DNA from: Rugamonas violacea
GTDB taxonomy: Bacteria; Pseudomonadota; Gammaproteobacteria; Burkholderiales; Burkholderiaceae_D
Direction of reading: 5' to 3'
Length of the DNA stretch: 45,777 bases
NCBI RefSeq assembly: GCF_016461825.1
Contig: NZ_JAEMNU010000031.1
Coordinates: 32,917-78,693, forward strand
Numbering within the stretch: position 1 is the stretch's first letter; each line of letters starts with the position of its first letter. Below, piece after piece: positions 28,986 to 36,437 of this stretch. The notes below the pieces were generated by a model. That model had not been told where the DNA came from. It saw only the letters and a program-made list of their open reading frames with translations, and ran no database searches. The translations under genes and the position numbers were made by a program.

Positions 28986-30542
28986 ATGGCAGAAACCAGC
29001 CCCGTCCTTTCGATCTGCATCCCCACCTTCAACCGCGCCCCCTTCCTCGAACAAACCCTGGCCAGCATTTGCGCCCAGGCCGCCTTCGTCGACGGCGCGC
29101 AGATCGAGGTGGTGATCTCCGACAACTTCTCCGACGACGAGACCGAGGCCGTCGGCCAGCGCTACGCCGCCGCCTTCCCCGGCAAGGTGCGTTACCACCG
29201 CAACGCCGAGCCGGTGCAGGCCGACAAGAACTTCGACATCGTCATGCACCTCGGCCGTGGCGACTACCTGAAGCTGCACAACGACAATCTGCTGATCAAC
29301 AACGGCAGCCTGGCCGAGATGCTCAGGGTGGTGCAGGCCACGGCGGCCGAGCGGCCGGTGATCTTCTTCACCAATGGCAACATGAACCAGGGCAACCCGA
29401 TCGAGGTGCTCAACAACATCAACGACTTCGTCCGCCGCGTCTCCTTCTTCTGCACCTGGATCGGCGGCTTCGGCATGTGGCGCGAGGAGTTCCTCGCCAT
29501 GACGGACTTCGGCCGCCACACCAGCCTGCGCCTGGTGCAAACCGACGTGCTGTTGCGCCTGATGGCGATGGGCAAGCGGGCGATCGTGCTGTACCAGCCC
29601 TACTTCACCGGCCTGAACATCGGCAAGAAGGGTGGTTACAACATCGCCGAAGTGTTCGGCCAGAACTACCTGTGGCTGCTCAAGCTCTACCTGACACCGG
29701 GCCAGCTGGACGACGCCGTGTTCCAGGCCGAGAAGCAGTCGGTGCTGATCAACCACATCATTCCCTACTACTTCGACAAGGACAACGGTTTCCAGAAGAC
29801 CGGCTTCTTCCCCTTCATGCAGGATTACCTGCACGATCCCTACTTCTACCAGGCGGTCGAGCATCTGATCGATGTGGCACCGGCGCAGGCCGCCGCCGCG
29901 CCGGCGCCGGCCGCGCCCCAGCTCAGCGCGCAGGAGCAGCACCAGGCGCAGATGAGCGCGCACTGGCGCGCCCTCAACCCGCACAACGAAATCAGCCTGA
30001 CGCGCTGCCACGGCCCGTTCGACTTCAACCGCGTGACGGCCGGCCGCAAGAGCTACGGCGGCCTGACGGTGTGGACCTTCGGCTGCGGCGACGAGGGCCT
30101 GCGGATCGGCAACTTCGTCTCGATCGCCGACGACGTCAAATTCCTCCTCGGCGGCAACCACCACTACGAAGGCTTCTCCACCTTCCCCTTCATGGCCAAG
30201 TATTTCGGCACGGCCGAGTCGGGCACCAAGGGACCGATCGTCATCGGCGACGACGTCTGGATCGGCTACAACACGACCGTCCTGTCCGGCGTGACGATCG
30301 GCCAGGGCGCCATCGTCGCCGCCGGCAGCCTGGTGACGCGCGACGTGGCGCCCTACAGCATCGTCGGCGGCAACCCGGCCAAGCTGATCAAGCACCGCTT
30401 CGCCCCCGAGGTGATCGAGAAGATCAGCAAGCTCGACTTCTCCAAGCTGGACGACCAGGCCATCCTGCGCAACCGCGAGATCCTCTACCAGCCGCTGACG
30501 CCCGACAACGTCGACGCCATCCTGGCGCAGCTGACTGGCTGA
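28986..30542 (+). CDS. GT2 glycosyltransferase fused to a left-handed beta-helix O-acetyltransferase
   Basis: The 518-residue protein has two parts. Residues about 1-290 form a GT2 domain (LSICIPTFNRAPFLEQTLAS, EVVISDNFSDDETE, YLKLHNDNLLINN). An Ala/Pro linker near 300-315 leads to a CatB-type hexapeptide acetyltransferase from about 340 (LRIGNFVSIADDVKFLLGGNHH, VIGDDVWIGYNTTVLSGVTIG, VVGGNPAKLIKHRF). The active-site histidine of xenobiotic acetyltransferases matches the GGNHHYEG segment. The fusion suggests one enzyme adds a sugar and O-acetylates it or its neighbour. It is the last gene of the plus-strand block, converging on the toxin-antitoxin genes. Confidence 0.88.
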   Translation: MAETSPVLSICIPTFNRAPFLEQTLASICAQAAFVDGAQIEVVISDNFSDDETEAVGQRYAAAFPGKVRYHRNAEPVQADKNFDIVMHLGRGDYLKLHNDNLLINNGSLAEMLRVVQATAAERPVIFFTNGNMNQGNPIEVLNNINDFVRRVSFFCTWIGGFGMWREEFLAMTDFGRHTSLRLVQTDVLLRLMAMGKRAIVLYQPYFTGLNIGKKGGYNIAEVFGQNYLWLLKLYLTPGQLDDAVFQAEKQSVLINHIIPYYFDKDNGFQKTGFFPFMQDYLHDPYFYQAVEHLIDVAPAQAAAAPAPAAPQLSAQEQHQAQMSAHWRALNPHNEISLTRCHGPFDFNRVTAGRKSYGGLTVWTFGCGDEGLRIGNFVSIADDVKFLLGGNHHYEGFSTFPFMAKYFGTAESGTKGPIVIGDDVWIGYNTTVLSGVTIGQGAIVAAGSLVTRDVAPYSIVGGNPAKLIKHRFAPEVIEKISKLDFSKLDDQAILRNREILYQPLTPDNVDAILAQLTG

Positions 30543-30606
30543 TGCGATGAGGATTGAACAGGCTCTGGAGCGGCTTGGTCAAACTATTCCATTGCACCCG
30601 CAGTAT

Positions 30607-30918
30607 TCATGCGGTCGGCAAAACGGCGGGCAATGGCTGCACAGCCAGGCGCAGGCCCATTGCCCGTAGGATGGCGGAAAGACTGCTCAGCGCCGGATTC
30701 CCCCTGGCCGATAAAGTACGATAGAGCTGCGTCGGATTCAGCTGCGCCTGCTCGGCCACCATCTGCATTCCGCCAAGGGCCAGCGCCATTTGCCGCAACA
30801 CGATCAACAGTTCAGCTTGGTCGCCATCCTCCAGGATGTTGTTGATGAGATCCAGCGCGAAGCTTGGGTCGTCACGAAACAACTCCGCCATTGCCTCGTC
30901 ATGGGGTCTACTTCTCAT
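30607..30918 (-). CDS. HigA-type antitoxin (addiction module antidote, HTH)
   Basis: The 103-residue protein matches the small putative addiction-module antidote family: an N-terminal stretch with FALDLINNILEDGDQAELLIVLRQMALALGG and a C-terminal Xre-like HTH (MVAEQAQLNPTQLYRTLSARGNPALSSLSAILRAMGL). It would bind and neutralise the upstream toxin and repress the pair's promoter. I start it at the ATG at 30918, not at an in-frame codon 26 residues upstream inside the toxin gene. It overlaps the toxin gene by 11 bases. It is a DNA-binding cytoplasmic protein. Confidence 0.88.
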   Translation of the reverse strand: MRSRPHDEAMAELFRDDPSFALDLINNILEDGDQAELLIVLRQMALALGGMQMVAEQAQLNPTQLYRTLSARGNPALSSLSAILRAMGLRLAVQPLPAVLPTA

Positions 30919-31249
30919 CGTCGGCTCTCCTGTGCCAGTCCTGCCAATATTCCACCGCCCTATTGACGTCCACGTCCTGCCTGCGTTTGTCTCCACCGCA
31001 CAACAACAAAACTACGCAGCGCCCCGCCAAGCCGTAGTACACGCGATAACCAGGCCCCAAATTAACGCGTAGCTCCCACACACCGTCGCGGCAGAATTTA
31101 TGATCGCCAAAGTTGCCATGCTCGATGCGCATGACATGACGTACGATCGCAAGCCTGGCCTGCCGATCAGGCAACCGTCCCAGCCAGTCGTTGTAAATAT
31201 CCTTGCGTGAACCCGCGCTCAGATAGTGCTCGATCCGATATATGGTCAT
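30908..31249 (-). CDS. RelE/HigB-family toxin (addiction module killer protein)
   Basis: The 113-residue basic protein fits the phage-derived Gp49-like/HigB branch of the RelE superfamily: DWLGRLPDRQARLAIVRHVMRIEHGNFGD, then ELRVNLGPGYRVYYGLAGR and VVLLLCGGDKRRQ, then an acidic/aromatic tail. Such toxins cleave mRNA at the ribosome. The toxin-first order is typical of this branch. An inverted repeat sits right upstream of the start and probably serves as operator. The coding sequence is lower in GC than the surrounding glycan genes, suggesting separate acquisition. Confidence 0.9.
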   Translation of the reverse strand: MTIYRIEHYLSAGSRKDIYNDWLGRLPDRQARLAIVRHVMRIEHGNFGDHKFCRDGVWELRVNLGPGYRVYYGLAGRCVVLLLCGGDKRRQDVDVNRAVEYWQDWHRRADDEK

Positions 31250-31267
31250 ATTCGTTTATGAACGAAT
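31250..31267. promoter_or_regulatory. Probable operator of the toxin-antitoxin pair
   Basis: A perfect 7-bp inverted repeat (ATTCGTT, 4-base spacer, AACGAAT) directly abuts the toxin ATG. A TTGACT hexamer on the minus strand at 31271-31276 could be a -35. Antitoxins of this kind usually repress by binding such palindromes; binding here is inference. Confidence 0.55.
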
Positions 31268-31505
31268 GGCAGTCAAGGTAAGAGGGCAGAAAAAATCCCA
31301 CCGCGCCATTTGGTGAACGCGCCAGGATTCCGTCGATCCGTCACAATGACATGAAAATTCGCTCATCCTTACGCGCAAACGCAATGGCGAACATTGTTGT
31401 GGCGGCGGGGTGATCCGGTGTGCTAGCCGCTAACGGCAGACACAGCCCCCCCTATCCCGGCGCAGCTCAGGTGGTCTTGTCGCCGCCGGTGCCTTCACTT
31501 GGCGC
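31268..31505. other. Gene-free stretch between toxin-antitoxin genes and methyltransferase terminator
   Basis: About 240 bases hold no supported gene. The left part presumably carries the toxin-antitoxin promoter. The remainder shows no hairpin, repeat or open frame that I can support. Confidence 0.4.
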
Positions 31506-31548
31506 AAAAAAGCCCGCCCCCGCGCTTGAACGCGGGGGCGGGCTTTTT
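31506..31548 (-). terminator. Rho-independent terminator after the methyltransferase gene
   Basis: A perfect 13-bp GC-rich stem (GCCCGCCCCCGCG with its complement) closes a 6-base loop (CTTGAA). It is flanked by six A and five T, so it can act in both directions. On the minus strand the T-run follows the hairpin, about 35 bases after the methyltransferase stop. Confidence 0.92.
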
Positions 31549-31579
31549 CTGCGGCCGAACGCGCCGGCGGCGCGGCGGC

Positions 31580-32629
31580 CTAGCGGAAACTCAGGCGCTT
31601 GGACTTGTACAGGTACTCGTACTCGTCCATGTCCTTGTTGCGCGCCAGGTTCCACAGCGCCGGAGCGCGCGAGATCAGTTCGAACTTGTCGAAGTCGAAG
31701 GCGAAGTCGTCGGCGCGCACCGGCGGGATGCGCGTGTGGTTGACGTGGTAGATGAACTTCGAGGCCAGCCGGCTGAACTGCTGGACGTAGTTGGCCACGT
31801 TGTTGAGCGACATCTCGGCCAGGCTGTAGGAGTTGAAGGCCAGGTCGACCGAGTCGTCCTTCAGCTCGGCCAGCGCGAAGTTCGGCAAGACCACGCCGTC
31901 GTACCGGCTCAGGTCGGCCGTCGCCAGGTCGATCTCGCCGTACAGCGCGATCTTCTTGTCGGGGAAGCAGCTGAGCAGGTAGAAGGCGCTCAGCGCCATG
32001 TTCTCCGGCAGGTCGACGTCGATGTAGGTGAAGTTGCTGTTGTCGCGCATCAGGAAGTGGCCCAGGCCGCCGAAGCCGCCGCCCAGCTCCAACACCGCCG
32101 TATGGCCCTCGCCGCGGATCAGCCGGCTGATGATGGTGGCGTAGTAGTGCTGGTAGTCGACGCCGGCGCGGAAGAACTTGCCGTCGATCTCGAAACCGTA
32201 GGGGTTGCCCACCTGCGGCGTCTGCAGCGCGTCCAGGCTGTGCGTCTTGCCGATCGAATCGAGCCAGATCTGCATGCGGTGCATGATGTCGGCGATGTAC
32301 TTGCCCTTGGCGTCCTCGCTGACGTTGCCGGAGAAGTAGGTGCTCTCCATGTCGACCGGCATGCCGTGGATGCCGATGCTGCAGGTTTCGCGGAAGAAGT
32401 TGCCGTAGATTCTGGCCAGCTCGGCGGCGTCGCCGCTGGCCATCACCTCCATCACCTTGCCCATGTAGCCCTGGTAGATCGGCAGCCACATGTGGCTGAC
32501 CTGGTACTCCTCGGCGGCATCCTTCTGCACCGCCTTGGCCTTGTTGTACGAGGCGATGACGCGGTCGATGATCTTGCCATCGACTTCCATTTTACGATCG
32601 ATGAAGCCGTTGTCTACAATTAAGAGCAT
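31580..32629 (-). CDS. Putative sugar O-methyltransferase
   Basis: The 349-residue protein has a class I SAM-binding motif VLELGGGFGGLGH near residue 180, followed by FTYIDVDLPENM (acidic residue for the SAM ribose). The overall pattern, with a helical N-terminal half and PFAL-type segments such as VVLPNFALAEL, resembles the family annotated as putative sugar O-methyltransferase found in surface-polysaccharide loci. The ATG follows a GAGGA site. It lies 66 bases after the HlyD-type gene and is the last gene before a strong terminator, so it is probably co-expressed with the exporter. Methylation of a glycan on the exported protein is inference. Confidence 0.8.
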   Translation of the reverse strand: MLLIVDNGFIDRKMEVDGKIIDRVIASYNKAKAVQKDAAEEYQVSHMWLPIYQGYMGKVMEVMASGDAAELARIYGNFFRETCSIGIHGMPVDMESTYFSGNVSEDAKGKYIADIMHRMQIWLDSIGKTHSLDALQTPQVGNPYGFEIDGKFFRAGVDYQHYYATIISRLIRGEGHTAVLELGGGFGGLGHFLMRDNSNFTYIDVDLPENMALSAFYLLSCFPDKKIALYGEIDLATADLSRYDGVVLPNFALAELKDDSVDLAFNSYSLAEMSLNNVANYVQQFSRLASKFIYHVNHTRIPPVRADDFAFDFDKFELISRAPALWNLARNKDMDEYEYLYKSKRLSFR

Positions 32630-32695
32630 GCTCGTTCCTCGTTGGCGGTTCGGATGAAAATCTGGCTGCGTCGGACGTGGCCGGGATGACTCCGC

Positions 32696-34066
32696 TCAGG
32701 GCTCGCGGATCGACTCGTCGACCGCCTTGGTCAACGGCCACAACAAATACGACATCACGGTGCGCTGGCCGACCACGATCTCGGCCGCCAGCGTCATGCC
32801 CGGCAGCAGCTGGGCGCCGGGCGCCATGTGGTGCAGCTTGGCCTTGCCCAGGTTGATGCGGCTCAAGTAGTAGGCGTCCATGCCCTGGGCCTGGTTGTTG
32901 GCCTCGCGGCGGAAGGCGTCCTGGCTGATCGAGCGCACCTTGCCGTCGAGCGAGCCGTGCTGCTGGAAGGAGTAGGCGTCGATCTTGATGTGGGCGCTGT
33001 CGCCGACCTTGATGTAGCCGATGTCGGCCGAGTCGATCTGCACCTCGATCTCCAGCGCGGCGCCGAGCGGCACCAGGGTGAACATGGTCTCGGCCTCGCG
33101 CACGATCGAGCCTTGCGACAGCTTGGCCACCTCCAGCACCACGGCGTCGGCCGGCGCGGTCAGCTGCACCAGCTGGTGGCGCTTGTCGGCCTTGGCCAGT
33201 TGCTCGTTGACGCCGTCGCGGTCGCGCGTGGCGGCCAGCAGGTCTTCCAGCATCTTCTGCCGCCAGTTCTTGGCGAAGCCGGCGCGCTCGGCCTGGGCCG
33301 AGGCCAGCTCGCGCTCCATCTCGGTGGCCTTGTTGAGCTGCATGATCATGTCGCGCTCGACGCCGAGGCGGCGGTCGCGCGCTTCGAGCAGGTGCATCTT
33401 GGCGCCGAACTGCTCGGCCATCAACTGCTCCTGCATCGCCTCGACCTCGCGCAGCGACTTGACGCGCAGGGCCAGGATCACCTGGTCGCGCTTGTTGGTT
33501 TCCAGGCCGGCCTGCAGGCGGGCGATGTTCTGGTCCATCTTGGTCTTCTGCGCGGCGAAATTGCCCTGGCGCTCGGTCGACAGCTGTGACTGCAGCAGGC
33601 CGTCGGCGCTCAGGCCGGCCACGGCGACGGCGCCCGGCTGGCCCGACAGCTCGGCGCGCAGGCCGGCGGTCTGGGTGTCCAGGCTGGCCAGGCGGGCGCG
33701 CAACTGGGCCTCGTCGGCCTGGGTGAAGGTCGGGTCCAAGGTGGCCAGCAGCTGGCCCTTCTTGACCACCTGGCCGGCGCGCACTTCGATGCGCTGGATG
33801 ATCGAGGTCTCCAGCGGCTGCACCACGATGTTCGGCTGCGGGTTGACCAGGCGGCCCTTGGCGATGACGATCTTCTCGACGTGCGACAGGCTGGCCCACA
33901 GGATGAAGGTGGCGAAGGCGGCCAGCAGCACGTGCAGGGTGATGCGGACGAAGCGCGGCAGCGGGCCGCGCTCGATGGCGTCGGCGTCCGGCAGGAAGTC
34001 GATCTCCGTTTCGTCCTTGTTGCGGCGGCGGTTGGCGGTCACAGGTGGCTTGTTTGCTGGTTCCAT
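32696..34066 (-). CDS. HlyD-family type I secretion adaptor (membrane fusion protein)
   Basis: The 456-residue protein has a cytoplasmic N-terminus, one membrane segment near residues 40-62 (ITLHVLLAAFATFILWASL), then the periplasmic barrel and lipoyl halves (GRLVNPQPNIVVQPLETSIIQ, IEVRAGQVVKKGQLLATLD) around a long coiled-coil region, and a C-terminal segment (PGMTLAAEIVVGQRTVMSYLLWPL) typical of HlyD/LapC proteins. It bridges the inner-membrane ABC exporter and an outer-membrane TolC-like channel. Its start overlaps the end of the ABC gene by 28 bases. No TolC gene is in the window. Confidence 0.94.
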   Translation of the reverse strand: MEPANKPPVTANRRRNKDETEIDFLPDADAIERGPLPRFVRITLHVLLAAFATFILWASLSHVEKIVIAKGRLVNPQPNIVVQPLETSIIQRIEVRAGQVVKKGQLLATLDPTFTQADEAQLRARLASLDTQTAGLRAELSGQPGAVAVAGLSADGLLQSQLSTERQGNFAAQKTKMDQNIARLQAGLETNKRDQVILALRVKSLREVEAMQEQLMAEQFGAKMHLLEARDRRLGVERDMIMQLNKATEMERELASAQAERAGFAKNWRQKMLEDLLAATRDRDGVNEQLAKADKRHQLVQLTAPADAVVLEVAKLSQGSIVREAETMFTLVPLGAALEIEVQIDSADIGYIKVGDSAHIKIDAYSFQQHGSLDGKVRSISQDAFRREANNQAQGMDAYYLSRINLGKAKLHHMAPGAQLLPGMTLAAEIVVGQRTVMSYLLWPLTKAVDESIREP

Positions 34067-36189
34067 AGGTGCTGGTAAGTTTCGCTACGTGTGAGCAGTT
34101 CGGAGTGGCGGCCGCTGTCCATCAGGCGGCCCTGTTGCATGACCAGGATGGTGTTGGCGTTGACCAGGGTCGACAGGCGGTGCGAGATCATCACCACGGT
34201 GCGGCCGACGGCGATGCGCGACAGGTTGCGGATGAAGATGGCCTCGCTCTCCGGGTCCAGCGCGCTGGCGGCCTCGTCGAGGATGAGGATGCGCGGCTTG
34301 GCCAGCAGCGAGCGGGCGATCGACAGGCGCTGCTTCTGGCCGCCCGACAGGTTGGCGGCGTTCTCTTCGAGCAGGGTGTCGTAGCCCATCGGCAGGCGCT
34401 CGATGAACTCGTCGGCGCCGGCGGCGGCGGCGGCCTCGAGGATCTCCTCGAAGGAGGCGTCCGGCTTGGTCACGGTGAGGTTGTCGCGCACGGTGCCGCG
34501 GAACAGGAAGTTCTCCTGCAACACCACGCCGATTTGCCGGCGCAGGTGCGACAGTTCGATCTCGCGGGCGTCGATGCCGTCGAAGCGGACGATGCCCTCC
34601 TGCACGCCGTAGAGGCCCTGGATCAGCTTGGTCAGGGTGGTCTTGCCCGAGCCGCTGCGGCCGACGATGCCGACCACGGTGCCCGGCGCGATGGTGAAGC
34701 TGGCCTTGTCGAGCGCCATCGCCTGCGCGCCCGGATAGCGGAAGGTGACGTCGTCGAAGCGGATCTCGCCGTTCAGGATCGGACGCAGGCCGCCGGCGCC
34801 GGCGCGGCCCTCGGGGGCGCGGTTCATCACCTCGCCCAGCATGCGCACCGACAGCGCCGTTTCCTGGTACTCGTTGACCAGGCCGACGATGGAGATCAGC
34901 GGGCCGGTGACGCGGCCCGACAACATCTGGAAGGCGATCAGCGCGCCGACCGAGAGGGTCTGGTCGAACACGTCCTGGGCGCCGACGACGATCAGCGTGA
35001 CCGGCAGCATCTTGCCGAGGAAGTCGGTGACCGAGTTGCCGGCGATGGAGATCTGGCCGACGCGGAAGTGCATGGTGATCGCCTCGGCCGAGCGCTGGTC
35101 CCAGATGCGCCGCTGGCTGGGCTCGATGGCCAGCGCCTTGACGGTGCGCATGCCGTGGATGGTCTCGACCAGCATCGCCTGGCGCTGCCCCTCGGCGGCG
35201 TAGAGGGCGTTGAGGCGGCGCTGGAAGGTCGGCACCATGGCCATCACCACCGCCGCGATCATGGCGGCGAACAGCAGCACGATCAAGGCCAGCTTGAGCG
35301 AGTAGGCGAACAGGATCGGCAGGAAGACGAACAGGGCGATCAGGTCGAGGCCGGTGAAGAACAGCCGGCCGGTGAGGAAGGTGCGGATCTTTTCGAGCTG
35401 CTGCATGTGGCGCGTGACGACGCCGGCGGTGGTGGTCTCGAAGTAGTCGATCGGCAGCGACAGCAGGTGGCCGAAGGTGCGCCGGGTCAGCCGCATGTCG
35501 ATCTTGTTGGACGCCGCCAGGGTCAGCGTCTGGCGCAGGAAGCCGAAGGTGGCGTCGAACATCAAGGCCAGCACGATGCCGACGGCCAGCACCCACAAGG
35601 TGGTCTGGCTCTGGTGGGTCAGCACCTTGTCGATCACCAATTGGAAGAAGATCGGCGAGGCCAGCGCCAACAGGTGCATCGCCACGGCGGCGATGAAGAT
35701 GTCGCGGAAGGCCGCCTTCTGTTTCAGGATCTCGGGGATGAACCAGCGCAGGCCGAACGGCTGGTTGGGGTCGGACAACTTGTGTTGCCGTTTGACGAAG
35801 AGGACCTCGCCGCTCCAGCGGGCGCAGAAGTCGGCGCGCGGTTCGAGCGTCACGCTGGCGTTCTCGGCGATGGGATTGAGCAGGGCCACCTGGCCGTCGC
35901 CGTCGCCTTCGCCGTTGCGCACGCCGACCACGATCACCATGTTGCCGTCGTTGAGGCGGGCCATCAGCGGGAACACGCCGCCCTGGGCCAGCAGGCGGCT
36001 CCAGCTCAAGGTGTCGAGTTTGGCCTTCAGGCCGATGTCGGCGGCGATGCGCAGCAGCAGGCCGTTGCCGGGCTCCTCGGCGCCCATGGCGTAATCGTCG
36101 ATCAGGCGTTCGGGATTGATTTGCAGACCGTGGTGCTGGGCGATCGCGGTCAGGCACTGGATCGCGGTGTGGGGGAATTTATCGTGCAT
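34039..36189 (-). CDS. Type I secretion ABC exporter with degenerate C39 domain (HlyB/LapB-like)
   Basis: The 716-residue protein has three parts. Residues 1-135 form a C39 peptidase-like domain lacking the catalytic Cys (aligned motif reads HTA instead of DCG) and His, as in HlyB. A six-helix membrane domain follows, about 150-440, then an ATPase domain with Walker A GRSGSGKTT (Lys516), signature LSGGQKQR near 613, Walker B ILILDEA and the switch His in MISHRLST. C39-like domains without protease activity bind unfolded RTX-type substrates and feed the exporter. I chose the ATG at 36189 over a GTG nine codons upstream because HlyB-type proteins start here. The octapeptide giants on either side are the obvious substrates, by inference. 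Confidence 0.95.
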   Translation of the reverse strand: MHDKFPHTAIQCLTAIAQHHGLQINPERLIDDYAMGAEEPGNGLLLRIAADIGLKAKLDTLSWSRLLAQGGVFPLMARLNDGNMVIVVGVRNGEGDGDGQVALLNPIAENASVTLEPRADFCARWSGEVLFVKRQHKLSDPNQPFGLRWFIPEILKQKAAFRDIFIAAVAMHLLALASPIFFQLVIDKVLTHQSQTTLWVLAVGIVLALMFDATFGFLRQTLTLAASNKIDMRLTRRTFGHLLSLPIDYFETTTAGVVTRHMQQLEKIRTFLTGRLFFTGLDLIALFVFLPILFAYSLKLALIVLLFAAMIAAVVMAMVPTFQRRLNALYAAEGQRQAMLVETIHGMRTVKALAIEPSQRRIWDQRSAEAITMHFRVGQISIAGNSVTDFLGKMLPVTLIVVGAQDVFDQTLSVGALIAFQMLSGRVTGPLISIVGLVNEYQETALSVRMLGEVMNRAPEGRAGAGGLRPILNGEIRFDDVTFRYPGAQAMALDKASFTIAPGTVVGIVGRSGSGKTTLTKLIQGLYGVQEGIVRFDGIDAREIELSHLRRQIGVVLQENFLFRGTVRDNLTVTKPDASFEEILEAAAAAGADEFIERLPMGYDTLLEENAANLSGGQKQRLSIARSLLAKPRILILDEAASALDPESEAIFIRNLSRIAVGRTVVMISHRLSTLVNANTILVMQQGRLMDSGRHSELLTRSETYQHLWNQQTSHL

Positions 36190-36350
36190 TGTGAGGGGAC
36201 GAATGCAGGGGCGCACATGACAACATCGATGTTCACCTTCTATTGTGGCAAAGGAAATGGATAGAGCTTGCGTCAGCGCATCTCGCTCTGGGATTCTAAC
36301 TCAGGGCCGTGCTTCCCGGCGCTCTTTTTGATGCCTCTGTGCACATAATA
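36190..36350. other. Leader region of the exporter operon
   Basis: The stretch between the exporter start and the terminator of the second giant gene carries no gene. It includes the AT-rich string around 36340-36350 and probably the exporter promoter, but no -35/-10 pair is clear. Confidence 0.35.
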
Positions 36351-36385
36351 AAAAAGCGGCAAGACTCTCAGGTCTTGCCGCTTTT
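36351..36385 (-). terminator. Rho-independent terminator after giant repeat gene 2
   Basis: A perfect stem (GCGGCAAGAC with GTCTTGCCGC, extended by AAAA/TTTT) closes a 6-base loop (TCTCAG). On the minus strand it ends in a T-run, 53 bases after the stop of the giant gene. It separates that gene from the exporter genes transcribed in the same direction. Confidence 0.93.
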
Positions 36386-36437
36386 GGCCGGGCGGCGGCG
36401 GCGGCCGGACTGGCCCGCCGCCGCGCGCTGCGCTGGC

